64,000 bases of DNA, from positions 1 to 64,000 of the forward strand of contig NZ_LQQA01000008.1 of assembly GCF_002101965.1 (NCBI RefSeq), given 5' to 3'. The notes beneath the pieces are model-generated. The model did no database searches. It saw only the letters and a list, made by a program, of their open reading frames with translations, and was not told the origin of the DNA. Position numbers and translations under genes: made by a program. Of this stretch, positions 61,768 through 64,000 are shown piece after piece (position 1 is the first letter of the stretch; each line of letters opens with the position of its first letter). The stretch is from Mycolicibacterium wolinskyi. GTDB taxonomy: Bacteria; Actinomycetota; Actinomycetes; Mycobacteriales; Mycobacteriaceae.

Positions 61768-62253
61768 ATGGTGGAGACCGAGTCGCAGGTCACGGAGCTT
61801 GCTGGGGAACTTCAGCGTGTCCTCTCCAAGGTGTTCTCCGTGCTGCGCCGCGGGGATACCCATAAGGGCACCGCGGGCGATCTGACGCTGGCTCAGCTGT
61901 CAATTCTGCTGACCCTGCTGGACCAGGGCCCGATCCGGATGACGGAACTGGCCGCGCGCGAGCGCGTCCGCACGCCGACCACCACCGTCGCGATCCGCCG
62001 GCTGGAGAAGCTGGGCCTGGTCAAGCGCTCACGCGATCCCTCCGACCTGCGCGCGGTGCTCGTCGACGTCACGCCGCGCGGTCTGGTGCAGCATCGTGAG
62101 TCGCTCGCTGCCCGCCGCGCCGACCTGGCCGCCCGGTTGGCGAAACTCAGCTCGGAAGATCTCGAAACCCTCGCCAAGGCGCTGGCCCCGCTCGAGCGGC
62201 TGGCCGGCCAGGAGGAGGAGAGCGCGGCGTCCTCGGCCAAGGCCGACGAGTAA
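61768..62253 (+). CDS. MarR-family regulator, Rv0042c-like
   Basis: 161 residues. A MarR winged HTH (LTLAQLSILLTLLDQGPIRM, VRTPTTTVAIRRLEKLGLV, SDLRAVLVDVTPRG) with N- and C-terminal dimer helices. It occupies the place of Rv0042c. TAGACT, 12 bases before ATG 61768, looks like a -10 box. It is convergent with the glycoside hydrolase gene with 5 bases between stops. Confidence 0.88.
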   Translation: MVETESQVTELAGELQRVLSKVFSVLRRGDTHKGTAGDLTLAQLSILLTLLDQGPIRMTELAARERVRTPTTTVAIRRLEKLGLVKRSRDPSDLRAVLVDVTPRGLVQHRESLAARRADLAARLAKLSSEDLETLAKALAPLERLAGQEEESAASSAKADE

Positions 62254-62258
62254 CCCGC

Positions 62259-63608
62259 TTAACCGAGCCAGTCCAGCACCGCGGCCGCGGTCCACGACTG
62301 CTGCATGCTGCCCAGCGGCTCACCGGTGAATGGTTCGTAATACTCAGCAAACGTACCGTCACTGGCCTGGCGAAGCCCTTCCTGGCGCAGCAGCCGTGCC
62401 CGCTCGGCCCAGCCCCGGCGCGCGAAGCACCACGAGAACAGCCACGTCATCACCGGCCACACCGGCCCGCGCCAGTACTCGCGCGCCCGAAAGTCGCGTG
62501 ACACCGGCGAAGTCGACGGAATGCACGCGTACTTGAGGTCGGGATGTCCGCAGAAGCGGGGCCCCTCAAGGAGTTTCACCAGCGCGCGCTCCTTGTCGTG
62601 CGGAAGCCCCCCGCACAGCAGCGGCGCGAATTGCGCGACGGTCTCGGTGGCCACCCACTTCTTGGCGCGCACATCGTAATCTCTTGCCGCACCGGTACGT
62701 TCGTCGCTCGTCTCGACGACTCCGGCGCGGAACCGGTCCGCCCACGCGTACAGATCACGCACATCCGCATGCGGTCGCTTGTAGTCCTCACCGATCTCGG
62801 CGAGCACCTGGCAGGCGACCGAGAAGATCGCCGACACGAAGACGTCCTCGACCGCGAAGCTCATCACCTTGGGCAGGAGATCGTCGTCGTAGCGAACAGA
62901 CTTCATCTCCTCCAGCAACCACAGGTACCGGTCGTACTCGAGATCGGACGGCCGCTGGGTCGCGTCGGTGACGATCGTGTTGTCCTCGCGCTGATACTCG
63001 GGCACGTTGCCCGGGATCACGTTCGCGTACGCGCTGTCCCAGCGCGGCGAGTTGTCCATGCCGGACTCCCACCCGTGATACAGCGTGATCCGGCCGCGGC
63101 TGTCCTGATCGCGGCATTCGGCCAGCCAGCGATGCCAGCGCACCAGATCGCCCCAGCGCCGGTCCAGGAACGTGGCGGCGACCGCACGCGTGGAGCGGCC
63201 CCGGCTGCGCGCATGGTCGAGGATGCGTTGCACGGCGATCGCGTGCACCGGAGGTTGGGTGATGCCGGACGTGTGCCGGATCCGCGGCGCGTTGGCCGCG
63301 AGCGCCGACGTGGCCCAGCGGGCCGGCCCGGGAAAATACCCGTCGACGCCGTTGGCGAACACGATGTGCGGGATCATCCCATTGCGCCACTGCGCCGACA
63401 GCAGTGTGTCGAGTTCGACGACGGCGCGCTCGACGCTCAGCGGAGCCAGCCCGATCGCCACGAACGCGGCGTCCCAGCTCCACATGTGCGGGTAGAGCAG
63501 CGGCGCGGCAGTGGTCATCACACCCAGGTCGTTACCGCGCAGCAGGTAGGCGGCGCGCGCGGCGAGCTGGGTCGGGGCGAAGCTGGGATCGGGAGGCATC
63601 CGTACCAT
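62259..63608 (-). CDS. GH63-type glucosylglycerate hydrolase-like enzyme
   Basis: 449 residues from ATG 63606-63608 (another ATG three codons in). An (alpha/alpha)6-barrel hydrolase: PHMWSWDAAFVAIGL, then LYHGWESGMDNSPRWD with the candidate catalytic acid, and REYWRGPVWPVMTWL. These blocks match the mycobacterial glucosylglycerate hydrolase group of GH63, which releases glucose from glucosylglycerate stored under nitrogen limitation. No signal peptide. The specific substrate is inferred from resemblance to that group. Confidence 0.75.
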   Translation of the reverse strand: MVRMPPDPSFAPTQLAARAAYLLRGNDLGVMTTAAPLLYPHMWSWDAAFVAIGLAPLSVERAVVELDTLLSAQWRNGMIPHIVFANGVDGYFPGPARWATSALAANAPRIRHTSGITQPPVHAIAVQRILDHARSRGRSTRAVAATFLDRRWGDLVRWHRWLAECRDQDSRGRITLYHGWESGMDNSPRWDSAYANVIPGNVPEYQREDNTIVTDATQRPSDLEYDRYLWLLEEMKSVRYDDDLLPKVMSFAVEDVFVSAIFSVACQVLAEIGEDYKRPHADVRDLYAWADRFRAGVVETSDERTGAARDYDVRAKKWVATETVAQFAPLLCGGLPHDKERALVKLLEGPRFCGHPDLKYACIPSTSPVSRDFRAREYWRGPVWPVMTWLFSWCFARRGWAERARLLRQEGLRQASDGTFAEYYEPFTGEPLGSMQQSWTAAAVLDWLG

Positions 63609-63664
63609 GATGCGACTCGAGGGCAAGTCGCGCAGGTCGGTGGGGGCTCGGTAACGTCTCGGGG

Positions 63665-64000
63665 GTGCCGACCGCGCTGATCACCGGGGCGGGCGGCGGC
63701 ATCGGTTCGGCCATTGCCGCCGCGCTCGCCCCCACCCATACGCTGCTGCTGGCCGGGCGCCCGTCAGCTCACCTCGACGAACTCGCCGAACGGTTGGGCG
63801 CGCCGACCTGGCCACTCGATCTCACCGATGCGGATTCGATCGAGGCCAGTTCCGAGGTGCTCGCCGAACTCGACGTGCTGGTCCACAACGCGGGTGTGCT
63901 CTACCCGGGCCGCGTCGGTGAATCCAGTGCCGAGGAGTGGCGCGCGTCGTTCGAGGTCAACGTCACCGGGGCCGTCGCGTTGACGCTGGCTCTGCTACCG
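63665..64000 (+). CDS. SDR-family protein, N-terminal part (runs off the window)
   Basis: 112 codons from GTG 63665 to the window edge without a stop. ALITGAGGGIGSAIA is the SDR nucleotide loop, LDLTDADS the cofactor-specificity region and VLVHNAGVLYPG the NNAG-type motif, followed by the helix with FEVNVTGAV. The catalytic Tyr/Lys lie beyond the edge. GGGGG upstream may be part of its ribosome site. Divergent from the glycoside hydrolase with 56 bases between starts. Confidence 0.85.
   Translation, partial: MPTALITGAGGGIGSAIAAALAPTHTLLLAGRPSAHLDELAERLGAPTWPLDLTDADSIEASSEVLAELDVLVHNAGVLYPGRVGESSAEEWRASFEVNVTGAVALTLALLP

Overview
The window is chromosomal DNA of a high-GC actinobacterium, almost certainly a fast-growing Mycolicibacterium. 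From about 39.9 kb to 62.3 kb it carries, in inverted orientation, the gene set that M. tuberculosis has between Rv0058 and Rv0042c: dnaB, rplI, rpsR, ssb, rpsF, a GT-C membrane protein, ponA1, a DUF5318 gene, a DUF1707-type membrane protein, a PadR regulator, ino1, an alpha/beta hydrolase, an F420 oxidoreductase, a GntR regulator and a MarR regulator. GTG and TTG starts, a lppW homologue and many F420/TetR genes fit the same group. The dnaB gene has no intein.

Region by region. 0-6 kb: envelope and secreted proteins (DUF1906 Tat protein, phospholipase D, LppW, a coiled-coil secreted protein, a beta-propeller lipoprotein). 6-20 kb: metabolic and regulatory genes, including a carboxylesterase/TetR pair, a cluster around 9-14 kb (LysR, DUF3500, RraA-like on the minus strand; SDR, VOC, acetoacetate-decarboxylase-like and F420 PPOX on the plus strand), a LysR-facing operon of Dabb-like, SDR and amidohydrolase genes, and a TetR/aldo-keto-reductase pair with three operator-like palindromes between them. 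The SDR at 11.3 kb is frameshifted in a run of six C.

19.3-36 kb is an accessory segment bracketed by a direct repeat: the last 300 bases of the aldo-keto reductase gene recur about 16 kb downstream as a near-identical fragment. Most of the segment is a stack of conflict/defence-like modules. Module A: PRTase-like protein, HTH-coiled-coil protein, possible RNase-H-fold protein and soluble Ser/Thr kinase. Module B: MTA/SAH-nucleosidase-fold protein and an unknown partner. Module C: a three-gene operon of small middle component, Rad50/SMC-like ATPase with zinc hook, and a 698-residue protein ending in a PD-(D/E)XK nuclease, which has ABC-3C/Lamassu-like organisation. A membrane Ser/Thr kinase follows. 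Two complete copies and one half copy of an approximately 80-bp two-stem palindrome sit at the module boundaries, each next to degraded gene ends. No integrase or transposase was recognised.

36-39.8 kb: alpha/beta hydrolase, MerR regulator and divergent acyl-CoA carboxylase beta subunit with palindromic operators. 39.9-64 kb: replication/ribosomal/cell-wall core described above, into which a LuxR-type ATPase, phoX and a polar amino acid ABC transporter have been interspersed relative to M. tuberculosis. A putative glucosylglycerate hydrolase and the start of an SDR gene close the window.
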